A stretch of DNA of 42,191 nucleotides from contig JAGAOU010000034.1 in assembly GCA_017623595.1 (NCBI GenBank), positions 1 through 42,191 on the forward strand, given 5' to 3'. The notes beneath the pieces are model-generated. The model was given only the letters and a program-made list of their open reading frames with translations. It was not told where the DNA came from and searched no databases. Position 1 is the first letter of the stretch. Each line of letters begins with the position of its first letter. Both the position numbers and the translations under genes were made by a program. Of this stretch, positions 5,805-13,020 are shown one piece after another. Origin of the DNA: Clostridia bacterium. Lineage in GTDB: Bacteria; Bacillota; Clostridia; Oscillospirales; UBA644.

Positions 5805-8182
5805 CACTCCAACCTCTCTTCCTCTTTGGTCTTCCGAATCTGATCGGACATGGTTTGAATCTGGACCAGTTTATAATATTTGCCCTTCTTCTCCATCAGT
5901 TCCTTGGGAGAGCCCATTTCCAAGATCTCGCCCTTATCCACAACGATGATCTTGTTTGCCTTACGCAGGGTGGAAAGGCGGTGGGCGATCATCAACGTAG
6001 TGCGGCCGCGGATCAGATTGTCGATAGCATCCTGAATGAGGCTTTCGGTCTCGGAGTCAACAGAAGCGGTGGCTTCATCCAGGAACAGAATACTGGGGTT
6101 GCGCAACACCGCACGGGCAATGGAGAGACGCTGACGTTCCCCGCCCGAAAGGCCTGTTCCACGTTCGCCCAGAAGGGTATCGTAACCGTCGGGCAGACGG
6201 GCAATAAACGCGTGGGCATTGGCAACGTCCGCTGCGTGCATAACCTGCTCCACGTGGACATCTCCGCAGCCGTAGGCAATGTTGTTATAAATGGAATCGT
6301 GGAACATCATGGGTTCCTGTTGTACGTAACCGATCTCGGAACGGTAGAATTCCAGGTCAATGTCCCGAATGTTGATGCCGTCCATCAAAATCTCACCGTC
6401 ATAATGGTCATAATAACGCATCAGAAGGTTGATCAGTGTAGACTTCCCGGCACCTGTAGTACCGACGATACCCACAATATCCCCCGGTTCAATGGTCAGA
6501 GACACATTGGAAAGGGTCTTCTTGGAGCGATCGAAGGAAAAACTGACGTTGCGGAATTCGATCTTACCCCGCAGGCGATCGGGATGCTTGCCTTCGGCAA
6601 AATCGGCTTCGGGCTCGGCATCAATAATGTCCAGCAAGCGTTCTGCGGAGTTCAAAGCGTTCTGATAGGAGTCATTCAGATTGGCAAAGAAGTTAACGGG
6701 ACCGTAGAACATGGACGTATAAGAAATAAAGGATACCAAAAGACCGGCGGAAAGGGTTGCGGAATCACTGATAACCCAGTTGCCCCCCACACCCCAGATC
6801 AACAGCGATCCGCAGGAAATGACGAAGCTGACAATGTTGGGAAACAGCGTAGTAATCTTAGAAGCGGAGATATCGGTCTTAAGCCATTCGCCGTTATAGT
6901 GCTCAAAAGTATCCACACTCTTCTTTTCATTGGTGAAGGCCTTGATGACACGGATCCCGGGAATGGTATCGGTCAGGATGGAAGACACCGCAGACCAACG
7001 GCGCCAGATGCGGCGATAGAAGGGGGCGATCTTCCGTCCGAAGATGCGGGCACCGTACACCACAAAAGGTACGGGAATCAACGAAAGAAGGGTCAACTGC
7101 CAGTTGAGGGCAAACATAATCACAACAATACCGATCAGCAGGAAAAACTGCACCACCACTTCCTGGGTAATGCGGAGCATAAAGCTCTGCAGGGTGGAGG
7201 TATCGCCGCTGATACGGTTGATGACCGAGCCGGTGGAGGTGCGGTCATAAAAGCGCATGGGAAGCTTTTGCGCCTTGGCATAAACGTCGTTACGAAGATC
7301 CGCAACAATCTTATCCCCGCATACCTTCAGGAAATAAGAGCGGATGGCGCCGATGCCATACTGGATAATATAGGAACCGAACAGTACTCCCACACAAACG
7401 AGAAGCATATCCCGCTTGCCGTTGGGAAGAACGTCGTCCACCAAGGTTTTGGTCATGAAGGGGGGCAACAGGGAAACCGCCGTTGTCACAACAGACAAAC
7501 AAACGCAGAACAAAAGGCGCCATTTGTAGGGGGCAACATAGCCAACCAACTTCTTGACCAACTTCCCCTTGGATTGACAGTTCATACAGGGCGCTCCGGG
7601 ACGGATCAAATTCCGTCCGCACTTGGGACAAACGCTGAACTGCTTTTCGAAGGAGGCTTCCACCGCCTTCATTTCTTCCTCGGGGTCCTTTCCGGCAGCT
7701 ACGTTCTCAATGAAGTGCGCCGCCGCATCATACAGAGAGGCCACGCGGTAAGAAAAGCGCAGGAAATTCGTATACTTTTTGGAGAGATCCACGTATTCCT
7801 TCCGACTGTCATCCTCGGAAAAGATCAACATGGCGTTACCGTAATACCGCTTGACATAGGCACGCTTGATGCCCTCGTAAGGATGGGTAAGAACCCCGCC
7901 CTCCACGGAACGGTCAAAGCCGTACAGCTGCCGATCGGTTACGGCAAGAAAGGATGTGGCGTATTTACTTTTTACATCCAGATCGCCCACCACAACAAAG
8001 CGCACCGTCTCATCCTGAGGGATGCCTTTGTCCAAGCGATCCAGATCCTCGTTTGAAAGAATCTTATTGACCAACAGACGCTTGCCGCGGAACTGCACGT
8101 CAACACGGTTTTCCGCATCAATGCTGCCGGAAGGTCGATCTTTCGGGTCGGGATTCGGATTTCGATTCGTCTTCGTTCCCAT
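5804..8182 (-). CDS. ABC exporter (TMD-NBD) with PH-like and zinc-ribbon N-terminal extension
   Basis: A 792-aa half-transporter. Residues ~60-140 resemble a bacterial PH/GRAM-like domain (VTDRQLYGFD, a segment seen in SHOCT/bPH proteins). A zinc ribbon follows (CPKCG at 185-189, CMNC at 199-202). The six-helix ABC exporter membrane domain spans ~215-510 and the nucleotide-binding domain the C-terminus, with Walker A GTTGAGKST, signature LSGGERQRLSIARA, Walker B ILFLDEATASVD and switch IAHRLST. All ATPase motifs are intact, so it should work as a homodimer. The start at 8182 has AGGAG 9 nt upstream; a longer open frame before it runs into the promoter. It is first in an operon with DUF1854 and DarA. 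The substrate is unknown. Confidence 0.92.
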   Translation of the reverse strand: MGTKTNRNPNPDPKDRPSGSIDAENRVDVQFRGKRLLVNKILSNEDLDRLDKGIPQDETVRFVVVGDLDVKSKYATSFLAVTDRQLYGFDRSVEGGVLTHPYEGIKRAYVKRYYGNAMLIFSEDDSRKEYVDLSKKYTNFLRFSYRVASLYDAAAHFIENVAAGKDPEEEMKAVEASFEKQFSVCPKCGRNLIRPGAPCMNCQSKGKLVKKLVGYVAPYKWRLLFCVCLSVVTTAVSLLPPFMTKTLVDDVLPNGKRDMLLVCVGVLFGSYIIQYGIGAIRSYFLKVCGDKIVADLRNDVYAKAQKLPMRFYDRTSTGSVINRISGDTSTLQSFMLRITQEVVVQFFLLIGIVVIMFALNWQLTLLSLIPVPFVVYGARIFGRKIAPFYRRIWRRWSAVSSILTDTIPGIRVIKAFTNEKKSVDTFEHYNGEWLKTDISASKITTLFPNIVSFVISCGSLLIWGVGGNWVISDSATLSAGLLVSFISYTSMFYGPVNFFANLNDSYQNALNSAERLLDIIDAEPEADFAEGKHPDRLRGKIEFRNVSFSFDRSKKTLSNVSLTIEPGDIVGIVGTTGAGKSTLINLLMRYYDHYDGEILMDGINIRDIDLEFYRSEIGYVQQEPMMFHDSIYNNIAYGCGDVHVEQVMHAADVANAHAFIARLPDGYDTLLGERGTGLSGGERQRLSIARAVLRNPSILFLDEATASVDSETESLIQDAIDNLIRGRTTLMIAHRLSTLRKANKIIVVDKGEILEMGSPKELMEKKGKYYKLVQIQTMSDQIRKTKEEERLE

Positions 8183-8324
8183 TTCTGTATTCTCCTCTTG
8201 AATTGCATGTGTAAATTCGGAAAATGATTTCTTTGGGGCGCGTATTGGAATCCGGTGTTGACCTCTTGCCTCACCGCAGTCCCCGGACCTCCCGCCGAGA
8301 AACTGGAAATGCATTGTTGCCTGT
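8183..8324 (-). other. 5' leader of the ABC exporter operon
   Basis: About 135 nt separate the predicted transcription start (near 8318) from the ATG. The middle is GC-rich with short complements (CTC-GGCGG-GAG at the start, TCCGG...CCGGA further on), so it may fold. I could not match it to the c-di-AMP (ydaO) riboswitch or another known class. Confidence 0.25.
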
Positions 8325-8353
8325 AGTATATCATGAATAAACAGGAATTGCAA
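8325..8353 (-). promoter_or_regulatory. Sigma-A promoter of the ABC/DUF1854/darA operon
   Basis: -35 TTGCAA (8348-8353), 17-nt spacer ending in TGA, -10 TATACT (8325-8330), read on the minus strand. Confidence 0.8.
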
Positions 8354-8392
8354 GACTATTTTTCAAAAAAGAGTTTGAACATTTTTTGACGT

Positions 8393-8425
8393 AAAAGTCC
8401 CGTCGAACCCAAGGTTCGACGGGAC
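8393..8425 (-). terminator. Terminator of the PHP operon
   Basis: A 13-bp perfect stem GTCCCGTCGAACC/GGTTCGACGGGAC with a 3-nt loop is followed on the minus strand by TTTT and further T-rich sequence. It lies just after the stop of the second PHP gene. Confidence 0.85.
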
Positions 8426-8434
8426 AGCTAAAAA

Positions 8435-9232
8435 TCAGGATTCAAAAGGGCAAAACTTATCCTCTTCGGTCAAATCCAAAGCGGAAACCATATCCTCAAA
8501 CCGCTTCATAGCCCCTTCCAAAGCGGCGGCGGAATGAGCATCGGAGCCAAGGTAGAACTTGCAACCGCATTCCTTTGCAATAAAATAAGGGCGAAGGACC
8601 GATTGCAGTTCCTCGGGCGCATACTTGGCAAGATCCATATTCAACTCAATACCGAAGTTCCGTTGGGCGGCACGGGAGAATTCATAACGGAACACATCGT
8701 CCGGGATCATCTCCAGAAGACGAATATGATCGGTCCATTGGGCACGGGCAATGAGAGGAGTTGTCATGTGAGCAATTCCTGTTTTTCCGTCGGGAAGATC
8801 GGACCCCATAAACACGTCCATGCGTTGCACGTACAGATTGGCGCGCTCCTCCACGGGAGTCTCTGTGGGAACAAATTCCTTCATATGCATATGGGTGAAG
8901 GGTACCACAAGAAGCTCCATTTCTTTACGAACCTCTTGGCCGATGCCGATTATAAACCGCTCGTTCATATCCCCCTCGCATCCGAAATGAAACCGCACCT
9001 TATCCGATTGGGGCAACGGACGGGCCGAGGCGATGTGGGCAAAATTCTGCGGCGCATACCATTTGGTGGGCTGACACACCGCATCATCCCAAAAATGATT
9101 AGTCAGGCAAATATCCCGAAGGCCGTTTTTCTCCGCATACCGAAGAAGACGCTCGGTGGTCTGCTCCTCTTCGTGACAGCAGGAGGAAAGATTGGTGTGA
9201 AGATGATAATCGTGATCAAGAACAAAACGCAT
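8435..9232 (-). CDS. PHP-domain phosphoesterase, histidinol-phosphatase-like (copy 2)
   Basis: A 265-aa PHP-domain protein. The metal-binding motifs are visible: HDYHLHTNLS near the N-terminus (HxH), TNHFWDD (motif II, Asn in place of the usual Asp before His), HFGCEGDM, THMHMKEF and GSDAHSA at the C-terminus. PHP proteins use a trinuclear metal site to cleave phosphoesters; histidinol phosphatase HisK is the best known clostridial member, but no his genes are nearby, so the substrate is open. The ATG has GGGGAGG 7 nt upstream, and that SD is formed by the last codons of the upstream paralogue, only 2 nt away. The TNH variant in place of TDH is worth noting. Confidence 0.88.
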   Translation of the reverse strand: MRFVLDHDYHLHTNLSSCCHEEEQTTERLLRYAEKNGLRDICLTNHFWDDAVCQPTKWYAPQNFAHIASARPLPQSDKVRFHFGCEGDMNERFIIGIGQEVRKEMELLVVPFTHMHMKEFVPTETPVEERANLYVQRMDVFMGSDLPDGKTGIAHMTTPLIARAQWTDHIRLLEMIPDDVFRYEFSRAAQRNFGIELNMDLAKYAPEELQSVLRPYFIAKECGCKFYLGSDAHSAAALEGAMKRFEDMVSALDLTEEDKFCPFES

Positions 9233-9234
9233 AA

Positions 9235-10056
9235 TTAAACCTCCCCGAAGGACGGATGATATTTTTGATCCTCACTCAAATCCAAGGCACCTACCATCCG
9301 ATGGAAATTCTCCATGGCCCGGTCCAACTCGGCATGGGTGTGGGCATCGGAACCGAGATAGAACTTACACCCGCATTCTTTTGCGATCAAAAAGGGTCGG
9401 AGCACAGTTTGCAATTCTTCAGAAGAGTATTTCTTCATTTCAATATTCAACTCCACACCGAAGTTCCGCTCCTTCGCCCGACGGAATTGATGATAAAGCA
9501 CCGAATCGGGAACCATTTCCAGAACTCGAAGATGATCCTCCCAATGCTCAGGAGCAATCAAGGAACAAACCAAATGGGCAATCCCGGTCCTGCCCGCAGG
9601 AAGAATGGGAGAATTCAGAAGCGCATTGAACCGATGAGTGAAGAGCACCGCCCGTTGCTCCAAGGTGATTCCTTCGGGAACGGTCATGCGGCGCATGTGC
9701 ATATGGGTAGTAGGAATGATAACAAAGGCCATATCCTTCATCCGAGCAGACGTAATCCCGATGCGGAAGGCAAAATCCATCTCCCCTTCGCATCCGAAAT
9801 GAAAGGCGGTTTTTTCCGATTGCGGCAAGGGAAATGCCTTGGAATTTTGGGCATATCCGTTGTTGCGATAGGTTCCGCTGAGATAGCCGTTCAAGGGCTT
9901 AACATCCTCATCCCAAAAATGATCGGTCAGACAGATCTCCTTCAGCCCGTTCCTTTCCGCCCATTTCAGCATGTTTTCCGGGGTCTGCAGGGGATCCTGA
10001 GCGCAGGGAGAAAGGTTGGAATGAAGATGATAATCGTGATCAATAACAAAGCGCAT
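9235..10056 (-). CDS. PHP-domain phosphoesterase, histidinol-phosphatase-like (copy 1)
   Basis: A 273-aa paralogue of the next gene, about half identical by eye over its length. It has HDYHLHSNLS, LTDHFWDE (canonical TDH), HFGCEGEMD, THMHMRRM and GSDAHTHAELD, the usual PHP metal ligands. The start at 10056 has GGAAGG 8 nt upstream; an in-frame 14-codon extension crosses the promoter and is rejected. It is first in a two-gene operon with its own consensus promoter and a terminator after the second gene. A histidinol-phosphatase-type phosphoesterase is the family default; two diverged copies in tandem suggest distinct substrates or a heteromer. Confidence 0.88.
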   Translation of the reverse strand: MRFVIDHDYHLHSNLSPCAQDPLQTPENMLKWAERNGLKEICLTDHFWDEDVKPLNGYLSGTYRNNGYAQNSKAFPLPQSEKTAFHFGCEGEMDFAFRIGITSARMKDMAFVIIPTTHMHMRRMTVPEGITLEQRAVLFTHRFNALLNSPILPAGRTGIAHLVCSLIAPEHWEDHLRVLEMVPDSVLYHQFRRAKERNFGVELNIEMKKYSSEELQTVLRPFLIAKECGCKFYLGSDAHTHAELDRAMENFHRMVGALDLSEDQKYHPSFGEV

Positions 10057-10088
10057 GAAAAAAGCCTTCCTTCCGTAATTCTGACTAC

Positions 10089-10117
10089 AGTATAACAAAT
10101 ATTTGCCGGAATGTCAA
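10089..10117 (-). promoter_or_regulatory. Sigma-A promoter of the PHP operon
   Basis: -35 TTGACA (10112-10117), 17-nt spacer with extended TGT, -10 TATACT (10089-10094), minus strand. The predicted start leaves a leader of about 25 nt carrying GGAAGG. Confidence 0.88.
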
Positions 10118-10138
10118 TCAAATGAAGTTTTTTGTCAT

Positions 10139-10171
10139 AAAAAAGCAATCCTCCGAGGTTCTCGGAGGATT
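10139..10171 (-). terminator. Terminator of the aconitase X operon
   Basis: An 11-bp perfect stem AATCCTCCGAG/CTCGGAGGATT with a 3-nt loop is followed on the minus strand by GC and TTTTTT. Confidence 0.88.
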
Positions 10172-10184
10172 CTGAAATCATATT

Positions 10185-10625
10185 TTATTCTACGGTAACG
10201 GTGCCGTCTTCGGAGACAGTGATTTTGTCCCCGGTCTTGACCGCTTCCAAAAACTCATCGCCCAAGCTATCCACGGTGGGCATGGGATTGTCCGACCAAA
10301 CCGAGGAAAGCACGGCCCCTGCGGCGGCAAGAGAATCGATGGGTTTGGAAAAGAGAAGGCATGCGGGATTACGCCCCATGGCGTTGGCACAGTAAAGCAC
10401 CAAACCGCCCGTGGTGGAACCGATGGTCATAGGCAGACAAAGAGCCTTCCCCGCCATCACCTGACCGTACAGATCAGGATTATTCTGATCAGCGCATTTT
10501 GCGGTTTTGTCCCCAAACAAGAGACTTTTCTGGAAGGAAGCCAAGGTATTGAATCCACCATGGGAAACCAGCGCTTCCGCAGTGCAGGAACCGGAAATTA
10601 CAACACGTCCTTGGAAGGTTTTCAT
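10185..10625 (-). CDS. Aconitase X swivel-domain (small) subunit
   Basis: A 146-aa protein of the aconitase X swivel domain (formerly DUF126). The diagnostic features are the N-terminal RVVISGSCTAEALVS strand-turn, the LPMTIGSTTGGLVLY motif around the active site and the C-terminal GDKITVSEDGTVTV strand. It pairs with the catalytic subunit encoded directly upstream: the large-subunit TAA abuts this ATG (TAAATG), and the SD GGAGG lies inside the large gene. AcnX enzymes are Fe-S lyases; known activities are cis-3-hydroxy-L-proline dehydratase in bacteria and mevalonate 5-phosphate dehydratase in archaea. The separate subunits are the two-gene form; other AcnX proteins are fused. The substrate here is not settled by the sequence. 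Confidence 0.9.
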   Translation of the reverse strand: MKTFQGRVVISGSCTAEALVSHGGFNTLASFQKSLLFGDKTAKCADQNNPDLYGQVMAGKALCLPMTIGSTTGGLVLYCANAMGRNPACLLFSKPIDSLAAAGAVLSSVWSDNPMPTVDSLGDEFLEAVKTGDKITVSEDGTVTVE

Positions 10626-11915
10626 TTATTTGGCCTCCTTTGTAATAATATCAAGAATCTCATCGTCGGTGTAATAGCGGGAGGTGGTATAGGTGCGAAG
10701 CTTGTTGGAGTTGGTGATAACAGGCTTCTTCCCGCACAGGGGATTGTTCATGTACATCAAGGGGCAGATATAACTGAGTACTACACCGGCAGACTTCAGA
10801 GCTTCTGCCATTTCGGTCTTATTGAAAGCCTCCACAACGGCGGGAGCGGCAGTAAACACGGTGGGAACAGACACCTTCTTCCGACCGTTTTCCGCCAACT
10901 TGGCAACCACCTTTTCGGTCCATGCGGTCAGCTCCGCATAGGTCAAATGGGGACATCCGATGAAACACAGTTTAGGCTGAGCGGCGGGATCCTTCCAGAT
11001 CACGGGATAGGACGCTTTAATGCGCTCCAGCTCTGCATCGTCAATTACATAGACCTTTGCATTTTCGCAGATCAAATCTTCGCCCTGCTCCACAGCCTCG
11101 GGAGTCAGATGCTCGATATGATACAGCCCCACGGCACCGTTGGATGCGGTAGCGGCACCGAAATTCTTCAGATATGCCTTGGCATCGTCATTCAACTCAT
11201 TACCGATCCATTTGTCCAGCCCCTTCACATAAGGAACGTCCTCCATGACCTTCATGCCGATGGCGGAGCCCAGCAGCTGGGCTTCGGGCTTTTTGGTGGT
11301 CTGAATATCCACAATCCAAGTAGCCTTACGTCCTTCATCGGTGAGAAGACCGAAATAAGGAACATATCCCAAAATGGAGCCGAAAAGATCGATAATTCCC
11401 GAATTACGGTTACAACGGGCGCCCAACACAGAGTTTGCATACACCACGGCACTGGATTCGGCCCAGGAAAGAATATCGCCCTTCTTGGGCGTATTGCCCA
11501 CCTCATCCAGATAGCAGGTACAAGTGTAAGCATCGCTTCCCTCAATGCCCATCTTCTTCAGCTGAACATCGTAGGATTTCTGAGCGGAGTACATAAATTT
11601 CTTAAAGACAAGGTCTTCAATCAGATTGGAGGGAACATTTTTGTCCATGGGCTTGGGGTCCACCGTAAAGGATTGCTTGGAGACGGTGCCCGATTCGATC
11701 AACTGATCCATCAATTCAAAGACGGGCTTCATCACTCCGAAGCCGAAGCTGGTCACCAAATGTCCCATCTTTCCAGTCACGGGAACCATCTTTTCCGCGC
11801 CGAAGGTTTCACCGTAGAGCACCAGCGTTTTCATAACCTTGGCGAGCATTTCTCCCTGCTTGCCCTCAAGAATATCCCGCTGCTCTTGGGTGAGCTGCAT
11901 TTTGTATTCAGACAT
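10626..11915 (-). CDS. Aconitase X catalytic (large) subunit
   Basis: A 429-aa protein of the AcnX catalytic family (formerly DUF521). It starts MSEYKMQLTQEQRDILEGKQG, typical of the family, and has the conserved GKMGHLVTSFG, GARCNRNSG, CFIGCPHLTYAEL and TNSNKLRTY segments. Cysteines in the CNRNSG and FIGCPH segments are plausible Fe-S ligands. The ATG at 11915 has AAAGGA 7 nt upstream; an N-terminal extension reading into the leader is rejected. The operon is large then small subunit, with a consensus promoter, a palindromic candidate operator and a terminator. Family knowledge suggests cis-3-hydroxy-L-proline dehydration. No proline racemase or transporter is beside it, so this stays an inference. 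Confidence 0.9.
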   Translation of the reverse strand: MSEYKMQLTQEQRDILEGKQGEMLAKVMKTLVLYGETFGAEKMVPVTGKMGHLVTSFGFGVMKPVFELMDQLIESGTVSKQSFTVDPKPMDKNVPSNLIEDLVFKKFMYSAQKSYDVQLKKMGIEGSDAYTCTCYLDEVGNTPKKGDILSWAESSAVVYANSVLGARCNRNSGIIDLFGSILGYVPYFGLLTDEGRKATWIVDIQTTKKPEAQLLGSAIGMKVMEDVPYVKGLDKWIGNELNDDAKAYLKNFGAATASNGAVGLYHIEHLTPEAVEQGEDLICENAKVYVIDDAELERIKASYPVIWKDPAAQPKLCFIGCPHLTYAELTAWTEKVVAKLAENGRKKVSVPTVFTAAPAVVEAFNKTEMAEALKSAGVVLSYICPLMYMNNPLCGKKPVITNSNKLRTYTTSRYYTDDEILDIITKEAK

Positions 11916-11950
11916 AGCACATTTCCTTTCCAAAAGAATGACTCTGATAA

Positions 11951-11964
11951 GTTGATTTATCAAC
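11951..11964 (-). promoter_or_regulatory. Palindromic candidate operator of the aconitase X operon
   Basis: GTTGATAAATCAAC is a perfect 6+2+6 palindrome just after the predicted transcription start, overlapped by a second inverted pair TGATAA/TTATCA. Its position suits a repressor site. No regulator gene for it is adjacent. Confidence 0.4.
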
Positions 11965-11971
11965 AATAATT

Positions 11972-12000
11972 ATTATAGCACAGACTTTTGTCCATGTCAA
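11972..12000 (-). promoter_or_regulatory. Consensus sigma-A promoter of the aconitase X operon
   Basis: Perfect -35 TTGACA (11995-12000), 17-nt spacer, perfect -10 TATAAT (11972-11977), minus strand. So strong a promoter beside a palindrome suggests control by repression. Confidence 0.92.
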
Positions 12001-12021
12001 GGAAAAAACCGTAAACTTTTC

Positions 12022-12056
12022 AAAAAAAATGATCCGCATCCATAATGAATGCGGAT
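12022..12056 (-). terminator. Terminator of the polysaccharide operon
   Basis: An 8-bp stem ATCCGCAT/ATGCGGAT is followed on the minus strand by CA and TTTTTTTT, just after the last small membrane protein gene. No strong terminator was seen between here and the promoter at 26.6 kb, apart from one non-canonical hairpin near 19.6 kb. Confidence 0.85.
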
Positions 12057-12068
12057 ACAAGCAATTAT

Positions 12069-12341
12069 TCAATCCTCTAAATCTTCCAACAAATGCTTTC
12101 TGTTCGTCTTTTCCAAAATAGTCCGAATCTCAATTAATTCTTCAAGAATGCCAGAAAAAGCAAGAATAAAGATAAAGCCTAACAAGCCAATAATCGTACC
12201 ACAAACGAATACAATCAACCCGATCTCAATAAAAGATTTTTGAATCAAGTATAAACCCAAGAACATCGAACCAAAAAGGAACAAACAAAAAAACACTGTT
12301 GCTATAATATTTAATACTTTGACAACATTCTTGTTTTGCAT
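12069..12341 (-). CDS. Small two-TM membrane protein
   Basis: A 90-aa protein starting MQNKNVVKVLNII. Two hydrophobic helices at about 10-34 and 39-63 are followed by a charged C-terminal helix rich in Glu, Leu and Lys that may form a coiled coil. I chose the ATG at 12341 because GGAGG lies 5 nt upstream; a TTG four codons earlier overlaps that SD. It follows the TRIC-family gene by 19 nt and precedes the operon terminator. I do not recognise a family. It could be a small membrane scaffold or simply the operon's last passenger. Confidence 0.7.
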   Translation of the reverse strand: MQNKNVVKVLNIIATVFFCLFLFGSMFLGLYLIQKSFIEIGLIVFVCGTIIGLLGFIFILAFSGILEELIEIRTILEKTNRKHLLEDLED

Positions 12342-12360
12342 GACATCCTCCAAGAAAAAT

Positions 12361-12993
12361 CTATTTGTGTGTCGCCTTCGGCAATTCCCAACGAAAATGG
12401 GCGGCTAAAAAACGGAGCACCACAACCAAAGAAGCTCCTACGGTCATGGCAACCGCCTCTCCCACGTTTCCGATCAGCGCAACACAGACCGCAGCACCGA
12501 TCAAAGACGCACAAGCATAGAAGTGCTTGACAAAAACATAGGGCGTCTGCCCCGCCAATACATCCCGCAGGATACCGCCTCCAACTCCGGTAATCACGCC
12601 CACAAAAATGAGCAAAAACCATCCGCGATGTCCCGCATCATAGGCGGTACGGATCCCAATGACGGTAAAAATTCCCAATCCGAGGGAGTCCATGACCAGC
12701 ATCAGCAAATCATACAGCCGATGTACCCGTTGAAAAGCACGGCGCACAAAGGGCAGAAACACGATCACGGAAACCGCAACGGCAATCAGCGCATAAATGG
12801 GATTGCGGAAGGTATTCGGCGGCGTAATTCCCAACACCAGATCCCGAATGGCACCGCCGCCTACAGCGGTCACCAAGCCAAGAATCGCAATGCCAAAAAT
12901 ATCCATCTCCCGCTTCAACCCAACCATCGCCCCCGAAACGGCGAAGGCCACCGTCCCGACGATTTCAACGGTAAAAAGCAACCATGCGGGCAT
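12361..12993 (-). CDS. TRIC-family cation channel protein (UPF0126, YicG-like)
   Basis: A 210-aa integral membrane protein with seven predicted helices and an internal duplication. Each half carries the signature glycine-rich turn: GGGAIRDLVLG in the first and GGGILRDVLAG in the second, the hallmark of prokaryotic trimeric intracellular cation channel homologues. Structures of bacterial relatives show trimeric monovalent-cation channels; YicG in E. coli has also been linked to glycine uptake. The ATG has GGAG 7 nt upstream. It lies 28 nt after the phosphoglycosyl transferase gene with no terminator between, so it is probably co-transcribed, though functionally unrelated to polysaccharide synthesis as far as one can see. 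Confidence 0.92.
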   Translation of the reverse strand: MPAWLLFTVEIVGTVAFAVSGAMVGLKREMDIFGIAILGLVTAVGGGAIRDLVLGITPPNTFRNPIYALIAVAVSVIVFLPFVRRAFQRVHRLYDLLMLVMDSLGLGIFTVIGIRTAYDAGHRGWFLLIFVGVITGVGGGILRDVLAGQTPYVFVKHFYACASLIGAAVCVALIGNVGEAVAMTVGASLVVVLRFLAAHFRWELPKATHK

Positions 12994-13020
12994 AAACAAT
13001 CTCCTTACAACGGAAGAATT

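Noticed and set aside
5855..8056. Very long plus-strand open frame (about 730 codons) opposite the ABC exporter gene
   Set aside because: No SD, no recognisable domain and composition typical of an antisense shadow of a moderate-GC gene; the minus strand encodes an intact ABC exporter.
8183..8324. c-di-AMP (ydaO) riboswitch in the leader of the operon that holds darA
   Set aside because: Leader has some pairing but I could not place the conserved ydaO core; kept only as an unassigned leader.
8435..10056. Tandem PHP genes as an assembly duplication
   Set aside because: The two copies differ throughout in protein and DNA, so they are old paralogues.
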